Origin: Methylobacter sp.
GTDB taxonomy: Bacteria; Pseudomonadota; Gammaproteobacteria; Methylococcales; Methylomonadaceae
DNA: 64,000 bases
Assembly: GCA_024636505.1 (NCBI GenBank)
Contig: JAGXGY010000023.1
Location: 26,579 to 90,578 of the forward strand
Reading direction: 5' to 3'
In this document: positions 1 through 9,046 of the stretch, in pieces
How the letters are laid out: each line of letters starts with the position of its first letter
Position numbering within the stretch: the stretch's first letter is position 1
Notes under the pieces: generated by a model
The model's input: only the letters and a program-made list of their open reading frames with translations
Database searches by the model: none
Told to the model about the DNA's origin: nothing
Made by a program: the position numbers and the translations under genes

Positions 1-2
1 TT

Positions 3-1076
3 AAAGGTATTATCGAAACCTATGAAGCCGACATCGTCTTATTTAATCACCCGCTTTCGCCCAGTCAGGAAAGAAATCTTGAGGGTTTTTTAGGCGTTCG
101 AGTGGTCGATAGAAATGGGCTGATTCTGGATATTTTTGCCCAGCGCGCACAAACCTTTGAAGGTAAATTACAGGTCGAATTGGCGCAATTGCAGCATTTG
201 TCGACCCGACTGGTTCGCGGCTGGACGCATTTGGAGCGTCAGAAAGGCGGTATCGGCCTCCGCGGGCCGGGGGAAACTCAGCTGGAAACCGATCGGCGCT
301 TATTGGGTTTGCGCATCAAGCAGATTCAACAGCGTCTGGATAAAGTCGATAAGCAAAGACACCAAGGTCGCAGCAAACGCAAAAAAGCCGAAGTACCATC
401 AGTTTCTTTAGTGGGTTATACCAATGCCGGTAAATCAACCTTGTTTAATAAACTGACCGGTGCCGACATTTACGTGGCCGATCAGTTGTTTGCCACCTTG
501 GATCCGACCTTGCGTAACTGCCAGTTGCCCAATAATAGCGAGATTGTACTGGCCGACACCGTAGGTTTTATACGGCATTTGCCGCATGAGTTGGTGGCGG
601 CGTTTAAATCGACCTTGCAGGAAGCCAGCGAAGCGGATTTGTTGTTGCATGTCATCGATGCCAGTAGCGATGACCGGGCAGAGACTGTTTATCAGGTCAA
701 TCAGGTACTTGAAGATATTGATGCCAATGAAGTCAGACAACTTGAGGTGTTCAATAAAATTGATTTATTGGAGAACATTCGGCCGCGCATTGAACGCGAT
801 GATGTCGGCAATCCGGTGCGGGTGTGGTTGTCTGCCGAAACCGGAGCCGGGGTAGACTTGCTTTATCAGGCCTTGGCTGAAATATTTTCAAATACTAAAA
901 TCAAAAGAAAGTGTTATTTACAGCCTGATCAAGGCGAAATAAGGGCGAAACTATTCGCCTGCGCCAAGATAATCAGTGAGAAAACCGATGATTTCGGCGG
1001 CTGTGAGTTAGTTATTGAAATTGATACCAAGTATTCGGGATTGCTGAAATCGGTTGACGTCGAAGAGATACTTTAA
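3..1076 (+). CDS. hflX: GTPase HflX (5' truncated by window edge)
   Basis: Ribosome-associated GTPase that splits or rescues stalled 70S/50S particles. The reading frame is open from the first bases of the window. Residues before the first in-window ATG (NHPLSPSQERNLEG) are typical HflX N-terminal sequence, so the true start lies upstream. The HflX-specific glycine-rich segment GGIGLRGPGETQLETDRR precedes the G domain. That domain shows P-loop GYTNAGKST, G3 DTVGF and G4 NKID. In E. coli hflX follows miaA and hfq; here miaA is 11 kb away and hflX converges on pntB, so the block has been rearranged. The gene ends in a strong hairpin terminator. Identification is secure; only the N-terminus is missing. 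Confidence 0.97.
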   Translation, partial: KGIIETYEADIVLFNHPLSPSQERNLEGFLGVRVVDRNGLILDIFAQRAQTFEGKLQVELAQLQHLSTRLVRGWTHLERQKGGIGLRGPGETQLETDRRLLGLRIKQIQQRLDKVDKQRHQGRSKRKKAEVPSVSLVGYTNAGKSTLFNKLTGADIYVADQLFATLDPTLRNCQLPNNSEIVLADTVGFIRHLPHELVAAFKSTLQEASEADLLLHVIDASSDDRAETVYQVNQVLEDIDANEVRQLEVFNKIDLLENIRPRIERDDVGNPVRVWLSAETGAGVDLLYQALAEIFSNTKIKRKCYLQPDQGEIRAKLFACAKIISEKTDDFGGCELVIEIDTKYSGLLKSVDVEEIL

Positions 1077-1092
1077 ATAAATAGCACCACTC

Positions 1093-1133
1093 AAAATAGT
1101 GGGGCAAGTAAGAGCCTGCCCCACTATTTTTTT
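1093..1133. terminator. Bidirectional intrinsic terminator between hflX and pntB
   Basis: A perfect 14-bp inverted repeat (1093-1106 and 1117-1130, core GTGGGGCA/TGCCCCAC) with a 10-nt loop. The arms end in A and T runs, so a U-tract follows the stem in both directions. It lies just past the hflX stop and before the pntB stop on the other strand, as expected for a shared terminator of convergent genes. Confidence 0.9.
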
Positions 1134-1139
1134 GTTAAC

Positions 1140-2531
1140 TTAGCCCTTTAACGCCTTCAATACCGCTTGCATCGTCGCGTTGGCATCGCCAAACAGCATG
1201 CGGGTGTTTTCCTGTACGAATAACGGATTGCCGACACCCGCATAGCCTGATGCCATGCTGCGTTTAAGCACGATGGTAGTTCCGCCTTTCCAACATTCCA
1301 ATACCGGCATGCCGGCAATCGGGCTGTTGGGGTCATCCAGCGCTGACGGATTGACAATATCGTTGGCGCCGATCACGATCGATACGTCAACACGCGCCCA
1401 ATCTTCATTGATTTCGTCCATTTCATAAACGATGTCGTAAGGCACTTTGGCCTCGGCTAACAGCACGTTCATGTGGCCGGGCATTCTGCCTGCGACCGGA
1501 TGGATGCCGAAACCGACTTTCTTGCCTTTATCGCGCAACAGCTTGGTGATTTCATTCACAGTATGTTGAGCTTGAGCGACCGCCATACCGTAGCCTGGAA
1601 TAATGACGATATTTTTTGCAGCCAATAATAACTGTGCGGTTTCATCTGCATCGATAGGCTGAACTTCGCCTTCAACGACTGCGGCTTCTCCGCCGGAACC
1701 GGTACCGAAACCACCGGCAATCACGCTGATAAAATTGCGGTTCATCGCGCGGCACATGATGTAACTCAAGATTGCACCGCTGCTGCCGACCAATGCGCCG
1801 GTCACAATCAACAAGTCGTTGCTTAACATAAAACCGGTTGCCGCCGCCGCCCATCCCGAATAGCTGTTGAGCATCGACACCACCACCGGCATGTCGGCGC
1901 CGCCGATCGCCATCACCATATGTACGCCGAACGCCAGCGCAATTACAGTCATCAGCAATAACGGCAAGGTGCCGCCGCCGGTTTCGGTTTGTTGCAAGAA
2001 CAGCCGACCTAAAAAGATGGCTGCAACCAGTAAGCCCAGATTTAACCAATGGCGACCCGGCAGTAATAGCGGTTTGCCGCTGATACGCTCGCTGAGTTTG
2101 CCAAAAGCAACTACCGAACCTGAAAAGGTCACCGCGCCGATCAGAATGCCGATGTAAATTTCTATTTCATGGATATTTTTTTCTACGCCGCTTAAACTCA
2201 AAGAGCTGTCCATAAAATTGGCATAACCGACCAATACCGCAGCCATACCCACCAGGCTGTGCATGATGGCAACCAATTCCGGCATTTGCGTCATTTCAAC
2301 TTTTAATGCGGCTCTAGCGCCAATCGCGCCGCCGATTAACAGGGCGATAATCAAAATAACGTAGGAAGTGACCGATGCGCTTAATGCGGTAGCGACAATC
2401 GCAATCGCCATGCCTAACATGCCGTAATAATTGCCTTTACGGGCGGTTTCCTGGTTGCTTAAACCACTCAGGCTGAAAATGAACAGAATGGTGGCGACGA
2501 TGTAAGACATCGTGACTAAACTTTGGGACAT
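1140..2531 (-). CDS. pntB: NAD(P) transhydrogenase subunit beta
   Basis: Inner-membrane subunit of the proton-translocating transhydrogenase, which uses the proton motive force to move hydride from NADH to NADP+. The 463 residues match E. coli PntB (462). The N-terminal half is a run of hydrophobic helices (domain II). The C-terminal ~170 residues form the NADP(H)-binding domain III, with the signature [10 protein letters not shown] and downstream [18 protein letters not shown]. It starts 12 nt after pntA, so the two are co-transcribed. Along with the NADP-type isocitrate dehydrogenase in the window it contributes to NADPH supply. Confidence 0.97.
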   Translation of the reverse strand: MSQSLVTMSYIVATILFIFSLSGLSNQETARKGNYYGMLGMAIAIVATALSASVTSYVILIIALLIGGAIGARAALKVEMTQMPELVAIMHSLVGMAAVLVGYANFMDSSLSLSGVEKNIHEIEIYIGILIGAVTFSGSVVAFGKLSERISGKPLLLPGRHWLNLGLLVAAIFLGRLFLQQTETGGGTLPLLLMTVIALAFGVHMVMAIGGADMPVVVSMLNSYSGWAAAATGFMLSNDLLIVTGALVGSSGAILSYIMCRAMNRNFISVIAGGFGTGSGGEAAVVEGEVQPIDADETAQLLLAAKNIVIIPGYGMAVAQAQHTVNEITKLLRDKGKKVGFGIHPVAGRMPGHMNVLLAEAKVPYDIVYEMDEINEDWARVDVSIVIGANDIVNPSALDDPNSPIAGMPVLECWKGGTTIVLKRSMASGYAGVGNPLFVQENTRMLFGDANATMQAVLKALKG

Positions 2532-2543
2532 CTCTTTCTCCGG

Positions 2544-4097
2544 TTATTTTCTGAACATTTCTAACATACGACGGGTGACTAAAAAGCCACCGGCAATATT
2601 GATAGATGCAATAAGTATTGCCAATCCGGCCAGGACGCTGATCACGAAGCCAGGCGCGGAAACCTGCACGACAGCGCCGATAACAATAATGCCGCTGATC
2701 GCATTGGTTACGCTCATTAACGGGGTATGCAGTGATGCAGAGACGTTCCAGATCACCTGATAACCGATGAAACAGGCCAGCACAAATACGGTAAAGTGCG
2801 ACATGAACGATGTAGGGGCAACTGAACCGATGCCGAACAGAACCAAGCCAGCAATAATTAATGGGATAGATTGCTTAAGGGCGTTTGGTTTTTGTTGTTC
2901 TTTTGTCGGCGCATAGGCAGGCGCTTCGGTTTGCGGGGCAGGGGCGGCAGACAGCTTGGGAGGCGGCGGCGGCCAGGTGATTTTGCCTTCTTTGATGACC
3001 GTGGTGCCGCGTATCACCTCGTCGTCCATATTGACGTTAATGGTGCCGTTTTTTTCGGGGCAAAGCTCGGTTAACAAGTGCCTGAGGTTAGTCGCATAAA
3101 GCTGGCTCGATTGGTTAGCCAAGCGACTGGGTAAATTGCTGTAACCGATAATGGTCACGCCGTGTTTGATCACGACTTCATCTTTCTCGGTCAATGCGCA
3201 ATTGCCGCCTTGTTCGGCAGCCAGATCGACAATAATACTGCCCGGCTTCATGGATTTAACCATGCCTTCGGTAATCAGCTTGGGCGCCGGTTTGCCGGGA
3301 ATCAGCGCGGTGGTGATAATAATGTCCACGTCCATCGCCTGTCTGGCAAACAAGGCCATTTCAGCTTCGATGAATTCCTTGGACATGGTTTTGGCGTAAC
3401 CGCCGGTTCCGGCGCCTTCTTCTTTAAAGTCCAGCAGCAAAAACTCGGCATCCATGCTTTCGATTTGTTCTTTCACTTCGGGTCTGGTATCGAAAGCCCT
3501 GACAATAGCGCCCATGCTTTTTGCGGTACCGATGGCGGCAAGACCTGCTACACCGGCACCGATCACCAGCACTTTAGCGGGAGGGACTTTACCGGCGGCG
3601 GTAATCTGTCCGGTAAAAAATCGGCCGAAATGCTGCGCCGCTTCAATAACTGCCCTGTAACCGGCAATATTGGCCATGGAACTGAGTGCGTCGAGCTTTT
3701 GCGCTCTGGACATGCGCGGTACGCTGTCCATAGCCAGCACTGTGGCTCCTTTGTCTGCCAATTGCTGCATTAAGGCTTCATTTTGCGCAGGCCAGATGAA
3801 GCTGATTAAACGACCGCCTTTGGAGAGCAGGTCGATTTCGTCAACTGCCAGTTCGGGGTGACGTTCGGGGGCGCGAACTTTCATGACAATATCCGCTTTT
3901 TTCCATAGCGCCTTGGCATTGTCAATAATTTCGACGCCGACTTCTTTGTAGGCTTCATCAGAAATATTTGCGGCAAGTCCGGCGCCTTTTTCGAGTAGTA
4001 CCGAAAAACCCAGTTTTATAATTTGTTCGGCAGCATCAGGGGTGGTGGCTACACGTTTTTCACCCGGGTGAATCTCTTTAGGTATACCAATCTTCAT
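2544..4097 (-). CDS. pntA: NAD(P) transhydrogenase subunit alpha
   Basis: Alpha subunit of the proton-translocating transhydrogenase. The long single chain (517 aa) carries the cytoplasmic NAD(H)-binding domain I (residues 1 to about 370), with the Rossmann fingerprint [16 protein letters not shown] proline-rich linker ([14 protein letters not shown]) follows, then four membrane helices at the C-terminus. Some bacteria split this protein into PntAA and PntAB; here it is fused, as in E. coli. The start ATG is preceded by a TTGGAGA ribosome-binding site. It heads a pntA-pntB operon pointing away from queG across a 225-bp leader that shows no clear riboswitch. Confidence 0.97.
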   Translation of the reverse strand: MKIGIPKEIHPGEKRVATTPDAAEQIIKLGFSVLLEKGAGLAANISDEAYKEVGVEIIDNAKALWKKADIVMKVRAPERHPELAVDEIDLLSKGGRLISFIWPAQNEALMQQLADKGATVLAMDSVPRMSRAQKLDALSSMANIAGYRAVIEAAQHFGRFFTGQITAAGKVPPAKVLVIGAGVAGLAAIGTAKSMGAIVRAFDTRPEVKEQIESMDAEFLLLDFKEEGAGTGGYAKTMSKEFIEAEMALFARQAMDVDIIITTALIPGKPAPKLITEGMVKSMKPGSIIVDLAAEQGGNCALTEKDEVVIKHGVTIIGYSNLPSRLANQSSQLYATNLRHLLTELCPEKNGTINVNMDDEVIRGTTVIKEGKITWPPPPPKLSAAPAPQTEAPAYAPTKEQQKPNALKQSIPLIIAGLVLFGIGSVAPTSFMSHFTVFVLACFIGYQVIWNVSASLHTPLMSVTNAISGIIVIGAVVQVSAPGFVISVLAGLAILIASINIAGGFLVTRRMLEMFRK

Positions 4098-4322
4098 AAA
4101 ATCTCCAAGGGGAGTAGTTTAGAGTATAGTGAGCAAAGGTTTTAACCCTCAGTCAAAACCTCAACAGGGAGCATAGGAGATTAAGCCCTGCTTTTCAATA
4201 AAAAACATAAATAACTCAAATACATTAATGGTCAGCGCGTCCACTCAAAACAGCTTATTAATCCCCGTTGGAATTTGAGCGTGAATTCTATAAAAGCGGG
4301 AGGCTTAAGAACGCGACATGTT

Positions 4323-5396
4323 TTAATCGGTCGTTAGTTGGGCTAAGGCCCATTGTACGTGCTCCCTAACCATATCGGAGTCGTGAGTCAGCATAGGCTT
4401 TAAGGTGTCTACAATCAGCGCTGATTTAGGTGCATTGCCCAACGCCACGGCGATATTTCTCAGCCAGCGCTGATGACCGATTCGGCGTATCGCCGAGCCT
4501 TCGGTTTTTGCCAGAAATTCGGTTTCGCTCCAGGCGAAGACATCCAGTAGTTGCCGGGTATTAAGCCGATGTCTGGGGCTGAAATCCTGTTCACCGGTTG
4601 GCTTGGCAAAACGGTTCCACGGGCAGACGATCTGGCAGTCGTCGCAACCATAGATGCGGTTGCCGATCAACGGTCTTAGATCTTCCGGAATTGAGCCGTG
4701 CAGTTCGATCGTCAGATAGGATACGCAGCGACGCGCATCGACCTGATAGGGTCCGATAATCGCCTGGGTCGGGCAAACATCCAGACAGGCGCGGCATTCG
4801 CCGCAATGTGCGGTGGCAGGCGTATCGGTCGGTAGCGGCAGGTTGGTGAACAGTTCGCCGAGAAAAAACCACGATCCGGCTTTGCGGTTGATAACATTGG
4901 AATGCTTGCCTATCCAGCCTAAACCGGCTTTTTCGGCCAAGGCTTTTTCCAGAACCGGGGCGCTGTCGACAAAGGCCCGCATTGAACCTGGAAGATCGGC
5001 GCCGATTTCGGCTTGAATTTTATCGGCCAGTTTTTGCAGGCGGTTACGCATCAGTTTATGGTAATCGCGTCCCAGCGCATAGCGGGAAATATAGGCCGAA
5101 GTGGGATCGGCCAGTGATTGATTCATAGTCGCAGCAGATTCAGTCTGGTAATCCATGCGCACGGAAATAATGCGGATGGTATCCGGGTGCAATAACCCGG
5201 GTCTGCTGCGTTTAAGGCCGTGACGCTGCATATAGTTCATTTCGCCGTGAAAGTTATTGTCCAGCCAGTTTTCCAGGCGGGCTTCCGCTTCCGGCAAATC
5301 GGTGTCGGTAATACCGACTTGATCAAAGCCCAGTTGCAGACCCCATTGTTTAATTTGCAAGGCTAAGCTCGCCATTTTTTGACTGCTGATATCCAT
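4323..5396 (-). CDS. queG: Epoxyqueuosine reductase QueG
   Basis: Cobalamin- and 4Fe-4S-dependent enzyme that reduces epoxyqueuosine to queuosine in tRNA, the last step of that modification. Two ferredoxin-like clusters are visible: CGECRACLDVCPTQAI and CDDCQIVCPWN. The protein (357 aa) has the family length and ends in a HEAT-like C-terminal region. The gene is divergent from nnr, its usual partner (yjeS-yjeF in E. coli). B12 dependence links it loosely to the B12-uptake operon at 57-60 kb. Confidence 0.95.
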   Translation of the reverse strand: MDISSQKMASLALQIKQWGLQLGFDQVGITDTDLPEAEARLENWLDNNFHGEMNYMQRHGLKRSRPGLLHPDTIRIISVRMDYQTESAATMNQSLADPTSAYISRYALGRDYHKLMRNRLQKLADKIQAEIGADLPGSMRAFVDSAPVLEKALAEKAGLGWIGKHSNVINRKAGSWFFLGELFTNLPLPTDTPATAHCGECRACLDVCPTQAIIGPYQVDARRCVSYLTIELHGSIPEDLRPLIGNRIYGCDDCQIVCPWNRFAKPTGEQDFSPRHRLNTRQLLDVFAWSETEFLAKTEGSAIRRIGHQRWLRNIAVALGNAPKSALIVDTLKPMLTHDSDMVREHVQWALAQLTTD

Positions 5397-5608
5397 AATT
5401 GTTGACAGAAATGAAGAGAATTCAAGACAAAGGGCGAAACTACCGCTTCGCCGACGTAGAGGTAAACTTTTTTATGCGGATGGCGCAACGCACAATCTAT
5501 TTATTATATTTTTCAGAAAGCAATATACTTTTAAAGTGGTTTGTCTTTCTTCCTTCGCTTATAGTATCTCTTAAATTAAAAATATTTATTTTATCAGTGT
5601 TTAATGCT

Positions 5609-7075
5609 ATGCAAAATTTACCCGTAAAGCTCTATCGTGCGGCGCAAGTCAGGGAAATGGATCGCGTTGCTATACAGGAACGCGGCATTCCCGGTTTTGA
5701 ATTAATGGGCCGGGCGGGAGGCGAGGTTTTTCAGTGCATCAAACAACACTGGCCGGATGCCGGGACTGTAGCGGTTTTTTGCGGTTCCGGCAATAATGCG
5801 GGCGATGGTTATATGATTGCCGGATTGGCTCTAGCGGCAGGGTTGACCGTTTGCGTCTATACGCTTTCACAACCCGAAAAGCTTAACGGCGATGCGTTGC
5901 TCGCTTACCGAAAATATAGTGAAACATCTGGAATGGTTATGCCATTTCAGGCTGGGCAGATCATTCATGCCGATGTATTAGTCGACGCATTGTTGGGTAC
6001 CGGGCTAGATAGGCCGGTAACGGGACTTTACGCGGAAGCGATACAGGCCATTAATGCCCATTCATCCCCCGTGGTTGCCGTGGATATTCCCTCCGGCTTA
6101 AATGCCGATACCGGTAATGTAATGGCTTGTGCGGTAAAAGCCGATTGTACGGTGACCTTTATCGGTTTAAAACAGGGCTTATTTACCGGTCAGGCGGCTG
6201 ACTATTGCGGTGAGATTTGCTATGCCCAATTAGCGGTGCCCGATGAGGTATTTTCCGGATTTAAAGCGACTGCGACCCGTGTCGTTAAAACCCGGTTTCC
6301 GCCGCGTGACCGTTGCGCGCATAAAGGCAGCTGTGGACATGTGCTGATCATAGGCGGTGATCTGGGTTATTCCGGTGCCGCCAGAATGGCGGGCGAGGCG
6401 GCTTTGCGCGTGGGCGCTGGTTTAGTTAGTATAGCGACGCGGCCTGAACACTCCGGGCTGATGAACCTGAACAGGCCGGAATTAATGTGTCATGGCGTGG
6501 AAACCGTCGCACAACTTGCGGCATTTTTGGAAAAAGCCGATATTGTTGTGCTGGGGCCTGGGTTGGGGCAAAGTACTTGGGCCAAAATCTTATTTAATGC
6601 GGTGAGAAATACTGAAAAACCGATGGTTATTGATGCCGATGGTTTGAACCTGTTAGCTAATGCACGGGCAACAAAACCTAACTGGATTTTAACGCCGCAT
6701 CCGGGCGAAGCCGCCCGGCTATTGAATTGCACGATAGCCGGTATACAGCAAGACCGGTTTGCGGCCGCCGCATCCATTCAGGCCAACTACGGCGGAGTTA
6801 CCCTTCTTAAAGGTGCCGGCACATTAATTGCATCCGAACAGCAGCTTGCCGTTTCCAACAGCGGAAATCCCGGCATGGCATCGGGGGGCATGGGCGATGT
6901 ACTGGCCGGTGTGATTGCGGGCTTGCTGGCTCAGGGCTTGTCTTTGCAGGATGCAGCCCAGCAAGGGGTTTATCATCACGGTTTGGCAGCCGATTTAGCC
7001 GTAGCGACAGACGGGGAAAGAGGTTTGCTGGCGAGTGATTTAATGCCTTATCTTAGACAATTGGTCAACGGCTGA
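5609..7075 (+). CDS. nnr: Bifunctional NAD(P)HX epimerase/dehydratase
   Basis: Repairs hydrated NADH and NADPH: the N-terminal YjeF domain epimerises and the C-terminal ribokinase-like domain dehydrates at the expense of ADP or ATP. Seen: N-terminal motif GSGNNAGDGYMIAG and VAVDIPSGLNADTG, then C-terminal HVLIIGGDLGYSGA, LTPHPGEAARLL and NSGNPGMASGGMGDVLAG. The open frame extends 210 nt further upstream, but that stretch codes for an atypical, low-complexity hydrophobic sequence. The ATG at 5609 gives a 488-aa protein beginning MQNLPVKLYRAAQVREMD, which fits the family. Followed by tsaE in the conserved order. Confidence 0.95.
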   Translation: MQNLPVKLYRAAQVREMDRVAIQERGIPGFELMGRAGGEVFQCIKQHWPDAGTVAVFCGSGNNAGDGYMIAGLALAAGLTVCVYTLSQPEKLNGDALLAYRKYSETSGMVMPFQAGQIIHADVLVDALLGTGLDRPVTGLYAEAIQAINAHSSPVVAVDIPSGLNADTGNVMACAVKADCTVTFIGLKQGLFTGQAADYCGEICYAQLAVPDEVFSGFKATATRVVKTRFPPRDRCAHKGSCGHVLIIGGDLGYSGAARMAGEAALRVGAGLVSIATRPEHSGLMNLNRPELMCHGVETVAQLAAFLEKADIVVLGPGLGQSTWAKILFNAVRNTEKPMVIDADGLNLLANARATKPNWILTPHPGEAARLLNCTIAGIQQDRFAAAASIQANYGGVTLLKGAGTLIASEQQLAVSNSGNPGMASGGMGDVLAGVIAGLLAQGLSLQDAAQQGVYHHGLAADLAVATDGERGLLASDLMPYLRQLVNG

Positions 7076-7154
7076 AGGTTCAAGGCGAAAAGTGAAAAAT
7101 ATCTTTCGTCCCTTGCCTTGGGTTTGATTTTTTAACGGGTGAGTTGTTACAACT

Positions 7155-7577
7155 ATGAAGACATATTTAAAAGATACCGAGGCAACGGAACAACTTGGCG
7201 CTAAGCTTTGGGCGGAATTACCGCCAAAGTGCCTGATATTTTTGCAGGGCGAATTGGGGGCGGGTAAAACCACGCTTGTCAGAGGCTTCCTGCGTGCGGC
7301 AGGCTATACCGGCGCGGTGAAAAGTCCGACTTACACATTAGTTGAAGAATATACCATCGGCGACCGCAAGATATGCCATTTTGATTTGTATCGGGTTGCC
7401 GATCCGGAAGAATTGGAGTGGATTGGAATACGGGATTATTTCGATCAGGATAGCATCTGTTTTATTGAATGGCCTGATATGGGCAAAGGTTTTTTACCTG
7501 ATCCGGATAGGATTATTAGCTTGGTTGCCGATGGATTTGGTCGATCAGCAGAGCTACGTAGTTCTACTGATCGTTAA
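7155..7577 (+). CDS. tsaE: tRNA threonylcarbamoyladenosine biosynthesis protein TsaE
   Basis: Small ATPase that partners TsaB and TsaD in making the t6A37 modification of ANN-decoding tRNAs. Walker A is GELGAGKTTLVRG near residue 33, followed by the family motif SPTYTLVEEY and the HFDLYR and FIEWP segments. At 140 aa it has the normal size. It sits 79 nt after nnr and before amiC, the order found in E. coli (yjeF-yjeE-amiB). Confidence 0.95.
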   Translation: MKTYLKDTEATEQLGAKLWAELPPKCLIFLQGELGAGKTTLVRGFLRAAGYTGAVKSPTYTLVEEYTIGDRKICHFDLYRVADPEELEWIGIRDYFDQDSICFIEWPDMGKGFLPDPDRIISLVADGFGRSAELRSSTDR

Positions 7578-7615
7578 AAAATAAATATAACTGCTCTGGA
7601 AAAACAACTACATAC

Positions 7616-7624
7616 TGCTATAAT
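7616..7624 (+). promoter_or_regulatory. Extended -10 promoter candidate for amiC
   Basis: TGCTATAAT, a consensus -10 hexamer with an extended TGn element, lies about 30 nt before the amiC start. The hexamer 17 nt upstream is a poor -35. Such a promoter could drive amiC-mutL-miaA separately from nnr-tsaE. This is pattern evidence only. Confidence 0.45.
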
Positions 7625-7652
7625 CTAATCCGAATTGTTACTTTTTGGATTG

Positions 7653-8933
7653 ATGGCGATGAGAAGTTACTGGAACATTTTTATTATTATTGGATTGCAG
7701 TTATTCTGCGTCCCCGGTTACGCGCAACAGATCGATATTGGTTCATTGCAATATTGGAATACGCCTGATCAAACGCAAATGCTGTTTGAGGTAAGTTCTT
7801 CACCTGAACACCGGGTTTTTCTGATGAAGAATCCGGCGCGCTTGGTGATCGATATGCGTGATGCCAATCTTAAGCAGGCATTAAAACAGCCGCCGTCATC
7901 TCACCCGTTATTTTCTCGAGTACGTTTTGCAGCCAGAAATAAAATCGATTTAAGGATTGTCGTTGATTTAAAAAGAGATATAAGTTCAAAAGAGATGTCA
8001 TTAATCACCAGTAGCAGGAATGAACGCCGCCTGGTTATTGAATTATTGCATAAAGGTTCGAATAAAAAAGAGGCAGTGACGGCAACCGCTGCTACGGCTA
8101 AAACAACGAACAGCAAACAACGCACCGTAAAACCCATTGTTAAAGAATCCGAGGCAATAGCCAGTAAAAAAGTTGAATTCGCTTCGGTTAAATCGACAAA
8201 AGCGTCTCGACGAAATAAAAACATTGTTATTGCGATTGATGCAGGTCATGGGGGAAGTGATCCCGGTGCTCATGGGGCAAATGGTACCGAGGAGAAAAAA
8301 ATCACCTTAGCTATTGCCAAAAAACTCGCGTATTTAATCAATAAACAGCCGGGCATGAAAGCCGTTATGGTTCGTAAAGGTGATTATTACGTGGGTCTGA
8401 GAAAAAGAATGCAAATAGCCAGAGCAGCTAAAGCCGATTTATTTATTTCGATTCATGCCGATGCCTTTCATAACGAGACTGTTAAAGGAGCCTCGGTGTT
8501 TACCTTGTCCAATAAGGGCGCAACCAGCGAAGCGGCGCGTTGGTTAGCCAACAGTGAAAATGCATCTGAACTGGTTGGCGGCGTTAGTCTGCACGATAAA
8601 GAAGATGTGCTGGCTTCAGTGTTATTGGATTTGTCGCAGACTGCTACGGAAGATGCCAGTGTGAATGTTGCCGGAAAGGTGTTGAAGAATTTTGAACGCA
8701 TCGGTGGATTGCATTCTAAATCAGTACAAAAGGCTGGGTTTGCGGTATTAAAATCGCCCGACGTGCCGTCTATTTTGATAGAAACGGCGTTTCTCTCTAA
8801 TCCATCAGAAGAGCTTAAGTTAGTCAATGCCAGACACCAGTCAAAAATAGCGCTGGCTATATTTGATGGTGTACGCAGTTATTTCAGTAACCTTTCCCCG
8901 GTGGAAAGCAAGGTTGCAGCTTTGGGTATGTGA
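7653..8933 (+). CDS. amiC: N-acetylmuramoyl-L-alanine amidase (AmiC/AmiB type)
   Basis: Periplasmic zinc amidase that cleaves the peptide from muramic acid and splits septal peptidoglycan at division. A signal peptide ends at about YAQQ. An AMIN domain (about residues 30-120) targets the septum, a Lys/Ala/Thr-rich linker follows, and the catalytic Amidase_3 domain begins at IAIDAGHGGSDPGAHG. Zinc and catalytic residues are visible in AGHGG, the SIHAD segment and the final glutamate of ILIETAFLSNP. No LysM is present, unlike some AmiB proteins. Starts are possible at TTG 7635 or ATG 7653 or 7659; the ATGs sit next to a GGA Shine-Dalgarno-like stretch. Whether to call it AmiB or AmiC is uncertain. 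Confidence 0.9.
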   Translation: MAMRSYWNIFIIIGLQLFCVPGYAQQIDIGSLQYWNTPDQTQMLFEVSSSPEHRVFLMKNPARLVIDMRDANLKQALKQPPSSHPLFSRVRFAARNKIDLRIVVDLKRDISSKEMSLITSSRNERRLVIELLHKGSNKKEAVTATAATAKTTNSKQRTVKPIVKESEAIASKKVEFASVKSTKASRRNKNIVIAIDAGHGGSDPGAHGANGTEEKKITLAIAKKLAYLINKQPGMKAVMVRKGDYYVGLRKRMQIARAAKADLFISIHADAFHNETVKGASVFTLSNKGATSEAARWLANSENASELVGGVSLHDKEDVLASVLLDLSQTATEDASVNVAGKVLKNFERIGGLHSKSVQKAGFAVLKSPDVPSILIETAFLSNPSEELKLVNARHQSKIALAIFDGVRSYFSNLSPVESKVAALGM

Positions 8934-9046
8934 TTTTAAGGCTAAGGATGCATTGAAGGTGCGACCGGATCGGTTGGTTTGCGCAAAGGAACGCTGAAAA
9001 ATCCCCCCCAGTCATATAAAATACGTTATTTGTTTTAGGCTTGCCG

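Noticed and set aside
3162..3773. 203-codon open frame on the plus strand
   Set aside because: Antisense to pntA, whose product is clearly conserved; composition is typical of a shadow frame.
5399..5608. 70-residue N-terminal extension of Nnr
   Set aside because: Not family-like; ATG 5609 gives the expected N-terminus and length.
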